Below, piece after piece: positions 7,587-14,671 of a DNA stretch of 36,076 nt. Source of the DNA: Anaerolineales bacterium (lineage in GTDB: Bacteria > Chloroflexota > Anaerolineae > Anaerolineales > Villigracilaceae). The notes beneath the pieces are model-generated. The model worked only from the letters and a program-made list of their open reading frames with translations, made no database searches and was not told the DNA's origin. How positions within the stretch are numbered: position 1 is the first letter of the stretch; each line of letters opens with the position of its first letter. Location: assembly GCA_016789025.1 (NCBI GenBank), contig JAEURC010000089.1, forward strand, positions 1 to 36,076, read 5' to 3'. The position numbers were made by a program, and so were the translations under genes.

Positions 7587-8060
7587 ATGAAACTTCCACC
7601 ACACATGTATCTCGATGAGCGAAACATCCCGTATGAAGCGCGGAGTTTTTCTCCCGAAACCGAAAAGGGCGCGGCGAACGTGGCTCATGCGCTTGGGTTT
7701 TCGGAACGACAAGCCGTGAAGACGCTGATCTTTCAAGCGGACACGGGTGAGCGCGTGCTGGTGATGCTCGGCGGCGACCAGAATGCGATCTCTGGGAATC
7801 TCAAAAAGACGATTGGCTCGCGCAATATTCAGATGGCTTCGCCCGACGCGGTGAAAGAGATGACGGGCTACGTGATCGGCTCGATCCCCGCGTTCGGCTG
7901 GCAACCCAGCGGATTCCGCTCCTTCCTCGAAGCGACCCTGCTCGACGAACCCATCCTCGGCACGGGCGCGGGACAATGGGGCGAGGAGATCATGATCACG
8001 CCGCAGAATTTGGTCAAGGCGAGCAATGCGATCGTGGTCAATTTGACGGAGAGGGGATGA
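7587..8060 (+). CDS. YbaK/EbsC-type aminoacyl-tRNA deacylase
   Basis: A 157-residue stand-alone editing domain. The N-terminal YLDERNIPYEARSF, the conserved lysine in QAVKTLIFQ (Lys45), the motif VMLGGDQNAI and the glycine-rich GYVIGSIPAFG (95-104) place it in the YbaK/ProXp family. Known members hydrolyse mischarged tRNAs, notably Cys-tRNA(Pro) or Ala-tRNA(Pro). AAAGGA before the ATG supports the start. It follows the 3-hydroxyproline genes after a repeat of about 70 bases, so co-transcription is possible. A role in clearing tRNA charged with a proline analogue is an inference from context only; the specificity cannot be read from the sequence. Confidence 0.88.
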   Translation: MKLPPHMYLDERNIPYEARSFSPETEKGAANVAHALGFSERQAVKTLIFQADTGERVLVMLGGDQNAISGNLKKTIGSRNIQMASPDAVKEMTGYVIGSIPAFGWQPSGFRSFLEATLLDEPILGTGAGQWGEEIMITPQNLVKASNAIVVNLTERG

Positions 8061-8093
8061 GGGTTGATGCGGATGGAATTATCTGAGTTCGAG

Positions 8094-8121
8094 TTGCGAG
8101 ATTCTGTTTGCGTTGTATAAT
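8094..8121 (+). promoter_or_regulatory. Candidate sigma-70 promoter for the AT-rich block
   Basis: TTGCGA (8094-8099), a 16-base spacer and TATAAT (8116-8121). It is 170 bases upstream of the first gene of the AT-rich block, so the palindrome at 8173-8230 would lie in the leader. Confidence 0.45.
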
Positions 8122-8172
8122 GGACTCAGCCTATTTTATTGTGGCGGTATGACATCCTGAACGGTTTAGGAA

Positions 8173-8230
8173 GTTATACGGCGAGATACGCCGCCCATAA
8201 GCCGTTGCACGGAGTGGGCGACGATATAAC
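8173..8230 (+). other. Three-way-junction-like structured element (DNA cruciform or RNA leader)
   Basis: A closing stem GTTATA (8173-8178) pairs with TATAAC (8225-8230). Within it, one hairpin is CGGCG-AGATA-CGCCG (8179-8193), immediately followed by a second, CCCA-TAAG-CCG-TTGCA-CGG-AG-TGGG (8194-8218). The order GTT...AAC is opposite to that of an integron attC site. I do not recognise a known riboswitch. It lies between the candidate promoter and the first gene of the AT-rich block, and could be a leader RNA or a mobile-element end. Confidence 0.5.
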
Positions 8231-8291
8231 CTCTAGTTGGCTGGCTAACAATAAGGAAAATAGATCATAATGTATCTAAAGGGAAAAAGCC

Positions 8292-9548
8292 ATGGTCTCC
8301 AATAGTGTCAACTTGCTCATTACTCCGTCAGGAAAGACTATCAAAGCCACTTTCACAGAAATAGTAGTATCCTCAGAAATTATCAAAAAAGACATCGGTT
8401 CTTTGCTTGTCACATTGAAAGATGTTAATGAGATATTTGAAGTAGTTACCAATTCAAGTAATTTAAATTTACAATTACGATCGCTCAATCCAATATCATG
8501 GTCAATACCTGCCACTGCAAAACTTGTGATAGATGTAGCCACAAAATACCTAACACAAAGAACTGGTTTTTCATTTACGGATTGGACTAATTTTTTCAGT
8601 AGTGTATTAATGAAATTTAGCAACTATGTTGACGGGCTGGACAAACTCCCAGAGATTTTGAATAAATACGACGATAGCATTCCAGATGGAGATATTACAG
8701 AGGTAAAAAAAGACGAAGCATATGTCTTACAAATCAAATCAGAAACTCAGGCGTGGAGAAGTTATATTGAACAAATTGCAAAATTAAGTTTAGCCTTAGA
8801 CACAATTATGGACGCCCAGCAAGAAACTGAAATTCAAATAAGCCAGAACAGCAAGCCCTTCGGTAATGTTACTGACGATATACAAAAAATGTGGGGCGCA
8901 TTAACCGACAAGTCGGATAAAATTACGAGCGATAAAGCTAGTGAAATCCAAAAGCGATTAATCAAATGGTTTTTCTCGTCCATCTCTGGTGTAAAGGGCA
9001 AAACAAAGGAGTTTACAAAGCAAACAAAAGAATTGTCGCCAAAGTTGTCTGAATTAGAGAATCTATTAGAGCTTGAAATTGCGCAACTTCAGGCGTATGC
9101 AAGTAAAATAAAAAAAGAGGAAGCTGCAATACTTGGCGCACGAGTCTCTGCAACGGTTATTATTCCACAGCTTAAAAACAGAATCGACAAGTGCAAAAAA
9201 GAAATTCTTGACTACAATAACTATTTAGAAAAGCTAAATTTGGAACTTGAAAAACAAAGTATTTCGGAACAAGTTTACGAAATCCTTGCAAATGAATACA
9301 AAGAGGCACTTGAAACAGCAGGTAATCTCTTAAGTAAATCGTTAGCAGAGGCGGAAATATGGAAAGGGGAAGGAGTAGTTTTATTGGAAAATGCAATTCG
9401 ATCAGCAAACAAAGAACTGGAAATAGTTCGAGCAAGAAAACTATCTGGTCAAATCATGGACATGGATGAAGTGAAAAAGAAAAGCAAATCACTCAATAAT
9501 GAAATCCGCAGACTAGAAAAAGCAAGAGAACTAATCGGTCTGTTGTAA
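8292..9548 (+). CDS. Hypothetical coiled-coil protein (first gene of AT-rich block)
   Basis: A 418-residue protein that I do not recognise. The first 90 residues are beta/loop-rich with a short hydrophobic stretch around 70-80 (WSIPATAKLVI). From about residue 145 to the end it is almost entirely charged helix, with long heptad-like segments (245-275, 290-345, 350-415) suggesting an elongated coiled coil. There is no signal peptide and no convincing membrane helix. Base composition is strongly AT-rich, with Lys/Asn/Ile codons (AAA, AAT, ATA) unlike the neighbours. The Shine-Dalgarno is weak (GGGAAA). The next gene starts 21 bases after the stop. A structural or membrane-remodelling role is possible but speculative. 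Confidence 0.75.
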   Translation: MVSNSVNLLITPSGKTIKATFTEIVVSSEIIKKDIGSLLVTLKDVNEIFEVVTNSSNLNLQLRSLNPISWSIPATAKLVIDVATKYLTQRTGFSFTDWTNFFSSVLMKFSNYVDGLDKLPEILNKYDDSIPDGDITEVKKDEAYVLQIKSETQAWRSYIEQIAKLSLALDTIMDAQQETEIQISQNSKPFGNVTDDIQKMWGALTDKSDKITSDKASEIQKRLIKWFFSSISGVKGKTKEFTKQTKELSPKLSELENLLELEIAQLQAYASKIKKEEAAILGARVSATVIIPQLKNRIDKCKKEILDYNNYLEKLNLELEKQSISEQVYEILANEYKEALETAGNLLSKSLAEAEIWKGEGVVLLENAIRSANKELEIVRARKLSGQIMDMDEVKKKSKSLNNEIRRLEKARELIGLL

Positions 9549-9569
9549 AAATTTCAAAGGAGATTTCCC

Positions 9570-10292
9570 ATGAAAGAGCTAAACTTACGAAAGAAGAAGT
9601 TTTACGGTGCGACAATGCGGTCTTTTATTCTGCTGGTGGTGCTATTTATCCTATTGGCAGTATCAGCAGATGTCAAGATGTTGCAAAATCAAAAAATTGT
9701 TTTGAATAGAGGCGAACTAAACCAAAGCATATTAACAGGCGTCCATATTGCAAAAGCCCTTCTAACTTTATTAATTGTGGGCATACTTTTTAATTTTGCA
9801 TATGTCGCCGAGACCCAACTTCCTTTTATCATAACAAAAGTTCCTCAAAGCGGACTGATAATCTCCTCCGCTGTTCATATTGGCGTTTTCTTTATCGCCT
9901 ACATTAACCTGTTAGAAGTTGCAACCGAGAGAAACGGCGTAAATCAAGTATTCAACGCTGTTTTCCTGCTTCTACTCTGTATTCCACTCTTTAGGGGCGG
10001 TAAAGCGCTTTATGAAGGAATAGACAGGTTAGCGAACGAGACCACAAAAGTATTTGACGAATCAAAGCCGCCAATTAATAGCTTTTCGCAATCCATAGTC
10101 TGTAAAAATTGTAATACCGACAACGACATCTCTGCAAAGCATTGCATCGAATGTGGATATAGCCTTCAAGAGATGAAGGAGCCTCAGCAATTCATTTTGT
10201 GCCCCCAGTGTGGCGAAAAGAATCAGCCAAGCGCAAAACATTGCGGCGAGTGTGGTACAAATCTAACAAAGACAGCGACAAAGTCCCCGTAG
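9570..10292 (+). CDS. Four-TM membrane protein with two C-terminal zinc ribbons
   Basis: A 240-residue protein. Hydrophobic segments at about 17-34, 61-80, 94-115 and 127-142 give four membrane helices. The C-terminal tail, on the cytoplasmic side if both termini are inside, carries two zinc-ribbon modules: Cys178, 181, 192, 195 (CKNC...CIEC) and Cys211, 214, 225, 228 (CPQC...CGEC), both of the DZANK/zinc_ribbon_2 type. Each has the same inner SAKHC sequence. AAAGGAG lies eight bases before the ATG. It is AT-rich like its neighbours and lies 21 bases after the coiled-coil gene and 33 bases before the SH3b gene, indicating one operon. The function is unknown; zinc ribbons here are probably a protein-binding scaffold. 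Confidence 0.8.
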   Translation: MKELNLRKKKFYGATMRSFILLVVLFILLAVSADVKMLQNQKIVLNRGELNQSILTGVHIAKALLTLLIVGILFNFAYVAETQLPFIITKVPQSGLIISSAVHIGVFFIAYINLLEVATERNGVNQVFNAVFLLLLCIPLFRGGKALYEGIDRLANETTKVFDESKPPINSFSQSIVCKNCNTDNDISAKHCIECGYSLQEMKEPQQFILCPQCGEKNQPSAKHCGECGTNLTKTATKSP

Positions 10293-10325
10293 GTCTTCTG
10301 CCAGAACAAAATTTCAAAAAGCCAA

Positions 10326-11249
10326 ATGAGCTACAACATGGAAGATGTTGAAAATACCAATTCGGATTCCAAAGAACGCTCGGACAATCTCAACGATTCG
10401 GGCAAAGGGCGTCTTATAAATATTGGTATTTTTATTGGGTTAATTTTCTTGGCAGTTTTTGGCGCATACATAAAGCTCAGAAGCCCTGGCACAACGACAG
10501 CGCAATTAACAGTAACAGAATCACAAGTTACGTCTACGGTTATTCGTTTCACTGCACCACCTGAAAGTAGTGCAATCTCAGCTGTAAATTCCGTTCAACT
10601 TATCTCAACGTCAACGCCATCTCCTGCTACAGATTCTGTAAATAATTTTGCTCAAACGAATTATGAGGCTCAAATTTCTTGTGACGAGATTAGTAAAGTT
10701 AACTTGCGTAAATCACCAGGGTACGCCAACAAAAATGACAATAAAGATGTAATTATTGAAATTCCGTGCGGCGAGTCCCTTACTCTCCAATTGGAAACAA
10801 GGTTTGTAGATGAATTAACTTGGTGGAAAGTTAACTGGAGAAGTTATGAAGGCTGGGTATCTGATCATACAGGCAGTGGTAAAACAATATTGACCTTTAC
10901 TGACCCATCATCATTCCCCCAGTCCCGCCCTGAAGAATTTGTGTTTTGGTACTTCAATGCCATCTGGCAACAAAGAAATTACGAAGATTTATGGGATAAT
11001 TTTCTCACCACAAGTTTCCAAAGTCATTCAAGCAATGGCAATTTCAATGAATATGTCAAATGGTGGAAAACAGTAAGCCGAATTGACATTAATGGTGTTG
11101 AGATTATTCAAAGGAAAGAAACTAGTGCTTGGGCGAGAATTAACGTTAATTTTTATTTCAATGATGGGCGTGTATTAAATAATCGAGAATATGATTACAG
11201 TTTAGTGTTCGATACCGCCAAAAGGATTTGGATGTTTGACTATCCATAG
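10326..11249 (+). CDS. Membrane-anchored SH3b / NTF2-like protein
   Basis: A 307-residue protein. The N-terminal 29 residues are hydrophilic, then one membrane helix at about 31-49 (INIGIFIGLIFLAVFGAYI). A Ser/Thr/Pro-rich linker (about 53-115) leads to a bacterial SH3 (SH3b) domain at about 118-185, with VNLRKSPGY and the WWKVNWRSYEGWVSDH tail. From about 200 a second domain has FVFWYFNAIWQQRNYEDLWDN followed by WKTVSRIDINGVEI and a final aromatic strand, resembling NTF2-like/SnoaL folds. It should face outside. SH3b domains commonly bind cell-wall or surface glycans, but this is only a family-level statement. AT-rich, third gene of the block. Confidence 0.75.
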   Translation: MSYNMEDVENTNSDSKERSDNLNDSGKGRLINIGIFIGLIFLAVFGAYIKLRSPGTTTAQLTVTESQVTSTVIRFTAPPESSAISAVNSVQLISTSTPSPATDSVNNFAQTNYEAQISCDEISKVNLRKSPGYANKNDNKDVIIEIPCGESLTLQLETRFVDELTWWKVNWRSYEGWVSDHTGSGKTILTFTDPSSFPQSRPEEFVFWYFNAIWQQRNYEDLWDNFLTTSFQSHSSNGNFNEYVKWWKTVSRIDINGVEIIQRKETSAWARINVNFYFNDGRVLNNREYDYSLVFDTAKRIWMFDYP

Positions 11250-11436
11250 CAAAGTTCACTGTTAACGACCGCCAGCCAATTAAGCGCGCAGTGGATGGTG
11301 AGGATTCTACGGCTTCGACAAGTATTTTTCTGGCTTCAGGTTTTTCCTGCTTGCAAAGCGAATCCGAGCCTGCCCCACCACTAACGCAAATCTTTACTTT
11401 ATCAAAAGTTAAAGTCAAATTTTCTTCAGTACGCAC
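11250..11436. other. Intergenic boundary of the AT-rich block; possible gene remnant on minus strand
   Basis: No credible complete gene. Read on the minus strand, about 50 codons (11400 down to 11245) are open and have a protein-like flavour (KICVSGGAGSD, then ILVEAVESSPSTARLIGW), but no start or family is recognisable. GCCAGCCAA at 11271-11279 is the exact inverse complement of TTGGCTGGC at 8237-8245, so short inverted repeats flank the AT-rich block. Confidence 0.3.
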
Positions 11437-12411
11437 ATGAAACCCGAAGTCCGCCAATGGCTGCTTGATTCCGACCCTTCGATCCGCTGGCAAGTGATGA
11501 GCGATTTGCTTCATTCGCCTGCGGAGGAAGTCGCGGCTGAACGCGCAAGAGTCGCCGCTGAGGGATGGGGCGCGCAACTGCTTGCCCTCCAAGCCGCTGA
11601 TGGAAAGTGGGGCGGCGCGGAGTGGAATCATGGATGGAACTCCACGATGCACGCGCTCACGTTGCTCCGTGAATTCGGGCTAGACCCCAACAGCGACGCG
11701 GCGAAACGGGCGATCCGTTTGGTGAGCGATCTCGTTCGGTGGCGCGGCTGGGACTCGGACGGCGCTTGGCGCGGCGAGGACTTCCTCGGCAATCCTTTCT
11801 TCGCGGGCGAGGTCGAGCCGTGCATCAATGGTCAGGTGGGCGCGAGCGGCGCGTACTTCGGGCACGAAACGCAAAGCGAGAGAATTTTTGATCGCTTGCT
11901 CGACGAGCAGTTGTCCGATGGCGGCTGGAATTGCGAAGCGGAGAATGGCTCGACGCGCTCGTCGTTCAACACAACGATCTGCGTCCTTGAGGCATTGCTT
12001 GAATATGATTTACGCTTCGGGACTCGTTCGGACGTGACGTCTGCTCGCCTGCGCGGGCAGGAGTACCTCCTCGAACGCCGCCTCTTTCGCCGACGTTCAA
12101 CTGGCTCGGCAATTCAGCAGGATCGCAAGGGCGGCAGTGACTGGACGCGCTTCGCCTTCCCGACCTGGTGGCACTACGACATCCTGCGCGGACTCGACTA
12201 CCTCCGCCGCGCTGGCGTCACGCCCGATGAACGCGTGGCTGACGCGATTGACCTCGTCGAATCCAAGCGCGGGGGTGACGGACGCTGGCTACTCGATGTT
12301 CAGTATCCAGGTGTGATGCCAATCGAGATGGATGACCGCGAGGGAATGCCAAGCAAATGGATCACCCTCCGCGCTTTGCGGGTTTTGGATTGGTATTCAA
12401 CACGCGGATAA
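11437..12411 (+). CDS. Squalene cyclase/prenyltransferase-like alpha-toroid protein
   Basis: A 324-residue protein made mainly of paired helices. Repeats of the terpenoid-cyclase alpha/alpha toroid are visible: LLALQAADGKWGG (48-60), DGAWRGEDF (about 107-115), LLDEQLSDGGWNCE (153-166) and GGDGRWLLDV (275-284). The DG-W motif is the QW-like repeat of squalene cyclases. The protein is about half the length of squalene-hopene cyclase, and no DxDD cyclisation motif is seen, so it is unlikely to make hopene. It could be a non-catalytic toroid or act on other substrates. It lies alone after the AT-rich block, without a clear Shine-Dalgarno. High-GC codon use fits the host. Confidence 0.75.
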   Translation: MKPEVRQWLLDSDPSIRWQVMSDLLHSPAEEVAAERARVAAEGWGAQLLALQAADGKWGGAEWNHGWNSTMHALTLLREFGLDPNSDAAKRAIRLVSDLVRWRGWDSDGAWRGEDFLGNPFFAGEVEPCINGQVGASGAYFGHETQSERIFDRLLDEQLSDGGWNCEAENGSTRSSFNTTICVLEALLEYDLRFGTRSDVTSARLRGQEYLLERRLFRRRSTGSAIQQDRKGGSDWTRFAFPTWWHYDILRGLDYLRRAGVTPDERVADAIDLVESKRGGDGRWLLDVQYPGVMPIEMDDREGMPSKWITLRALRVLDWYSTRG

Positions 12412-12437
12412 CAAGAATTTGCAATTCACCTTACGCA

Positions 12438-12549
12438 ATGTCATTCTGAGCCGCGCTCGCCTGCCCCGATATAGTTGCGGGGTGCTCTTTGCGGCGAAGA
12501 ATCTCGTAGATAATCTCAGAGACCCTTCGCTGTCGCTCAGGGTGACATG
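12438..12549. repeat. Interspersed imperfect palindrome, CTGAG family, copy 2
   Basis: Ends are ATGTCATTCTGAG and CTCAGGGTGACAT (opposite orientation relative to copy 1 at 713-793). It contains a nested piece, CGCGCTCGCCTGCCCCG to TTGCGGGGTG, absent from copy 1. It follows the toroid gene and precedes msrB. The rest of the gap (12550-12665) holds a hairpin ATGAGTTG (12595-12602) / CAACTCAT (12618-12625) in the presumptive msrB leader. Confidence 0.8.
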
Positions 12550-12665
12550 CGTGATGGATGAAATTGTGCAAAGTGCATTTGTAAGAATTTCTTAATGAGT
12601 TGGCGGGTAAAAGTGAGCAACTCATCTCGTCTATCGAGTAGACCAAGATGAAAGGAAATCGTCCC

Positions 12666-13112
12666 ATGAAAGACTTCAAGAAACCCACCGACATTGAATT
12701 ACGCAAGCAATTGTCCCCGCTTCAGTATGAAGTGACCCAACACGAAGGCACCGAGCGAGCGTTTTCGAACGCCTATTGGAACAACAAACAGGCTGGGATT
12801 TATGTGGATGTCGTCTCTGGCGAACCGTTGTTCAGTTCCCTCGACAAATACGACTCTGGCACAGGCTGGCCCTCGTTCACTCAGCCGTTGCAATCGGAGA
12901 ACATCGTCGAGCGCACGGATTTCAAATTGTTCATGCCGCGCACCGAGGTCCGCTCGAAACATGCGGACTCGCATCTCGGTCATGTGTTCGATGATGGTCC
13001 CGCGCCGACGGGTCTGCGTTACTGCATGAACTCGGCTTCGATGAAGTTTATTCCCGCCGAGAGATTGGAAGAGGAAGGCTACGGGGAGTACAAGTCGCTG
13101 TTTGAGAAATAA
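12666..13112 (+). CDS. msrB: Peptide-methionine (R)-S-oxide reductase, zinc-less
   Basis: Repairs oxidised methionine (R-sulfoxide) in proteins, with thioredoxin as the usual reductant. The start at 12666 is chosen because AAAGGAAA lies about eight bases upstream; an in-frame ATG at 12648 would add six residues. Length is 148. Signature motifs are GWPSF (67-71), HLGHVFDDG (103-111) and [11 protein letters not shown], whose Cys120 is the catalytic residue. The four zinc cysteines of canonical MsrB are absent (positions read D48/S51 before GEPLF, and RSKHADSH before LGHVF), and the usual resolving cysteine in YDSGCGW is threonine here. The enzyme thus belongs to the metal-free group and probably uses another route for recycling. 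Confidence 0.93.
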   Translation: MKDFKKPTDIELRKQLSPLQYEVTQHEGTERAFSNAYWNNKQAGIYVDVVSGEPLFSSLDKYDSGTGWPSFTQPLQSENIVERTDFKLFMPRTEVRSKHADSHLGHVFDDGPAPTGLRYCMNSASMKFIPAERLEEEGYGEYKSLFEK

Positions 13113-13122
13113 GTCGGGTTGA

Positions 13123-13162
13123 GACCTGACAGGTTTTCAAAAACCTGTCAGGTCTTTTTTAT
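13123..13162 (+). terminator. Rho-independent terminator of msrB, shared with convergent malQ
   Basis: GACCTGACAGGTTTT (13123-13137) pairs with AAAACCTGTCAGGTC (13140-13154), followed by TTTTTT and AT. It lies between msrB and the convergent malQ stop, so could work both ways, although the T-run is best on the plus strand. Confidence 0.9.
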
Positions 13163-13165
13163 TTG

Positions 13166-14671
13166 TTATCTCGAATACAACCAATTCAATTCTTTCAACC
13201 GCTCAGCCAACGAATCGCTCAAGTCTCCCTCGTTCATTCGCCATTCCCAGTTACCGCCCAGTTTGGAGGGAAAATTCATCCGTGCTTCGCCGCCGAGATT
13301 CAACAGGTCTTGCATCGGTGTCACTGCAATGACTGCCACCGACGCCCACACTGCGCGGATCAAATCCCAAACGAAGGTGTCATGAATGGTGTTCAAATAT
13401 TTCAAAGCGAAAGATCGCTCGTGCTCAGTGGTTGATTCAAACCATCCTCGCGCGGTGTCGTTGTCGTGCGTGCCGGTATATGCCACGCAATTTTCCACGT
13501 AGTTGTGAGGCAGGAATGGGTTTTCGGGACCAGAAAAACCGAACTGCAATACTTTCATGCCCGGCAGTTGAAATTCTTCCAAGAGGGCGATCACATCTGG
13601 CGTGACCAAGCCGAGGTCTTCGGCGATGATGGGGAGGCTGATCTCGGCGGTTGCCGCGCCATCGCTGAGTTTTGAGTCTACCGTGCGGAAAAAATCGGAA
13701 CCGGGACCCGGAACCCAATGCCCGTGTTCGGCGGTCTTCTCCTCCGCGGCGATCTCGTAGTAACCAGCAAATCCGCGGAAATGATCGAGCCGCAGGATGT
13801 CTATCGTTTTCAACGCAAACTTGAGCCGCTCCAACCACCACGCGTACCCCGACTCTTTGTGCACATCCCAACGATACAGCGGATTTCCCCACAGTTGACC
13901 GGTGGCAGAGAAACCATCGGGCGGCACTCCCGCAACGACGGTTGGGTTGCCAGTCTCGTCCAGGAAAAACAATTCGGGATGCGACCAAACGTCCGCGCTA
14001 TCGTAAGCGACGAAGATCGGCGCATCGCCGATGATCTTGATCCCCTTATCGTTTGCGTACGTTCGCAGTGATTCCCATTGACGGAAAAATAAATATTGAT
14101 AGAACGTATGGCGATGGATGTCGCTGGATAATTCCTTGCGCGCCGCTTCCAAGTCGGATTTTTCGCGCATACGAAGCGGTTCCTCCCACGTATTCCATGC
14201 TTTGCCGCCGTGTGAATCTTTCAACGCCATGAAGAGGGCGTAATCGTTCAGCCACGAGGCGTTTTGCGCGCAGAAATAGTCGAAGCCATCGCGGGAGTCT
14301 TTCGGCATGGAGTCTAGCCGAGAGAAAGCCTTCAGGAGTAGATTCAACTTCCGCGGGATGAGCAAGCCGAAGTCCACGCGAGAGGCGGGAGAGGTCGGAG
14401 CGTCCGCCAAATCTTTTTGAGTCAATAATCCTTCTTGAATCAAAACATCGGGGCTGATCAAATAGTGATTGCCCGCGAACGCGGAGAAACATTGATAAGG
14501 CGAATCGCCGTATCCTGTTGGACCGAGCGGGAGGATCTGCCAAAGTTTGCATTGCGCCGACGCGAGCCAATCTATAAAGCGATAGGCTTGCGGACCGAGA
14601 TCGCCGATGCCGTAAGGGCTTGGGAAACTTGTGGGATGTATGAGGATTCCGCCCGCGCGATCAAATTTCAT
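13166..14671 (-). CDS. malQ: 4-alpha-glucanotransferase (amylomaltase, GH77)
   Basis: Transfers alpha-1,4-glucan segments between maltooligosaccharides, releasing glucose, in the cytoplasm. The length of 501 residues is normal. Catalytic residues are readable: nucleophile Asp296 in DILRLDHFRGF, acid/base Glu351 in IIAEDLGLVTPDV, and Asp403 in YTGTHDNDTARGW. Substrate-binding stretches HPTSFPSPYGIGDLG (12-26) and VAGVPPDGFSATGQLWGNPLYRW (about 246-268, in pieces) fit the family. It overlaps the glgC 3' end by 11 bases and is the last gene of the glgA-glgC-malQ operon, so it would trim or rebuild short glucans during storage-glycogen turnover. No branching enzyme or phosphorylase is in the window. 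Confidence 0.97.
   Translation of the reverse strand: MKFDRAGGILIHPTSFPSPYGIGDLGPQAYRFIDWLASAQCKLWQILPLGPTGYGDSPYQCFSAFAGNHYLISPDVLIQEGLLTQKDLADAPTSPASRVDFGLLIPRKLNLLLKAFSRLDSMPKDSRDGFDYFCAQNASWLNDYALFMALKDSHGGKAWNTWEEPLRMREKSDLEAARKELSSDIHRHTFYQYLFFRQWESLRTYANDKGIKIIGDAPIFVAYDSADVWSHPELFFLDETGNPTVVAGVPPDGFSATGQLWGNPLYRWDVHKESGYAWWLERLKFALKTIDILRLDHFRGFAGYYEIAAEEKTAEHGHWVPGPGSDFFRTVDSKLSDGAATAEISLPIIAEDLGLVTPDVIALLEEFQLPGMKVLQFGFSGPENPFLPHNYVENCVAYTGTHDNDTARGWFESTTEHERSFALKYLNTIHDTFVWDLIRAVWASVAVIAVTPMQDLLNLGGEARMNFPSKLGGNWEWRMNEGDLSDSLAERLKELNWLYSR

Noticed and set aside
8173..8230. Integron attC site
   Set aside because: The flanking core sites are in the order GTT...AAC, opposite to attC (AAC...GTT), and no integrase is seen.
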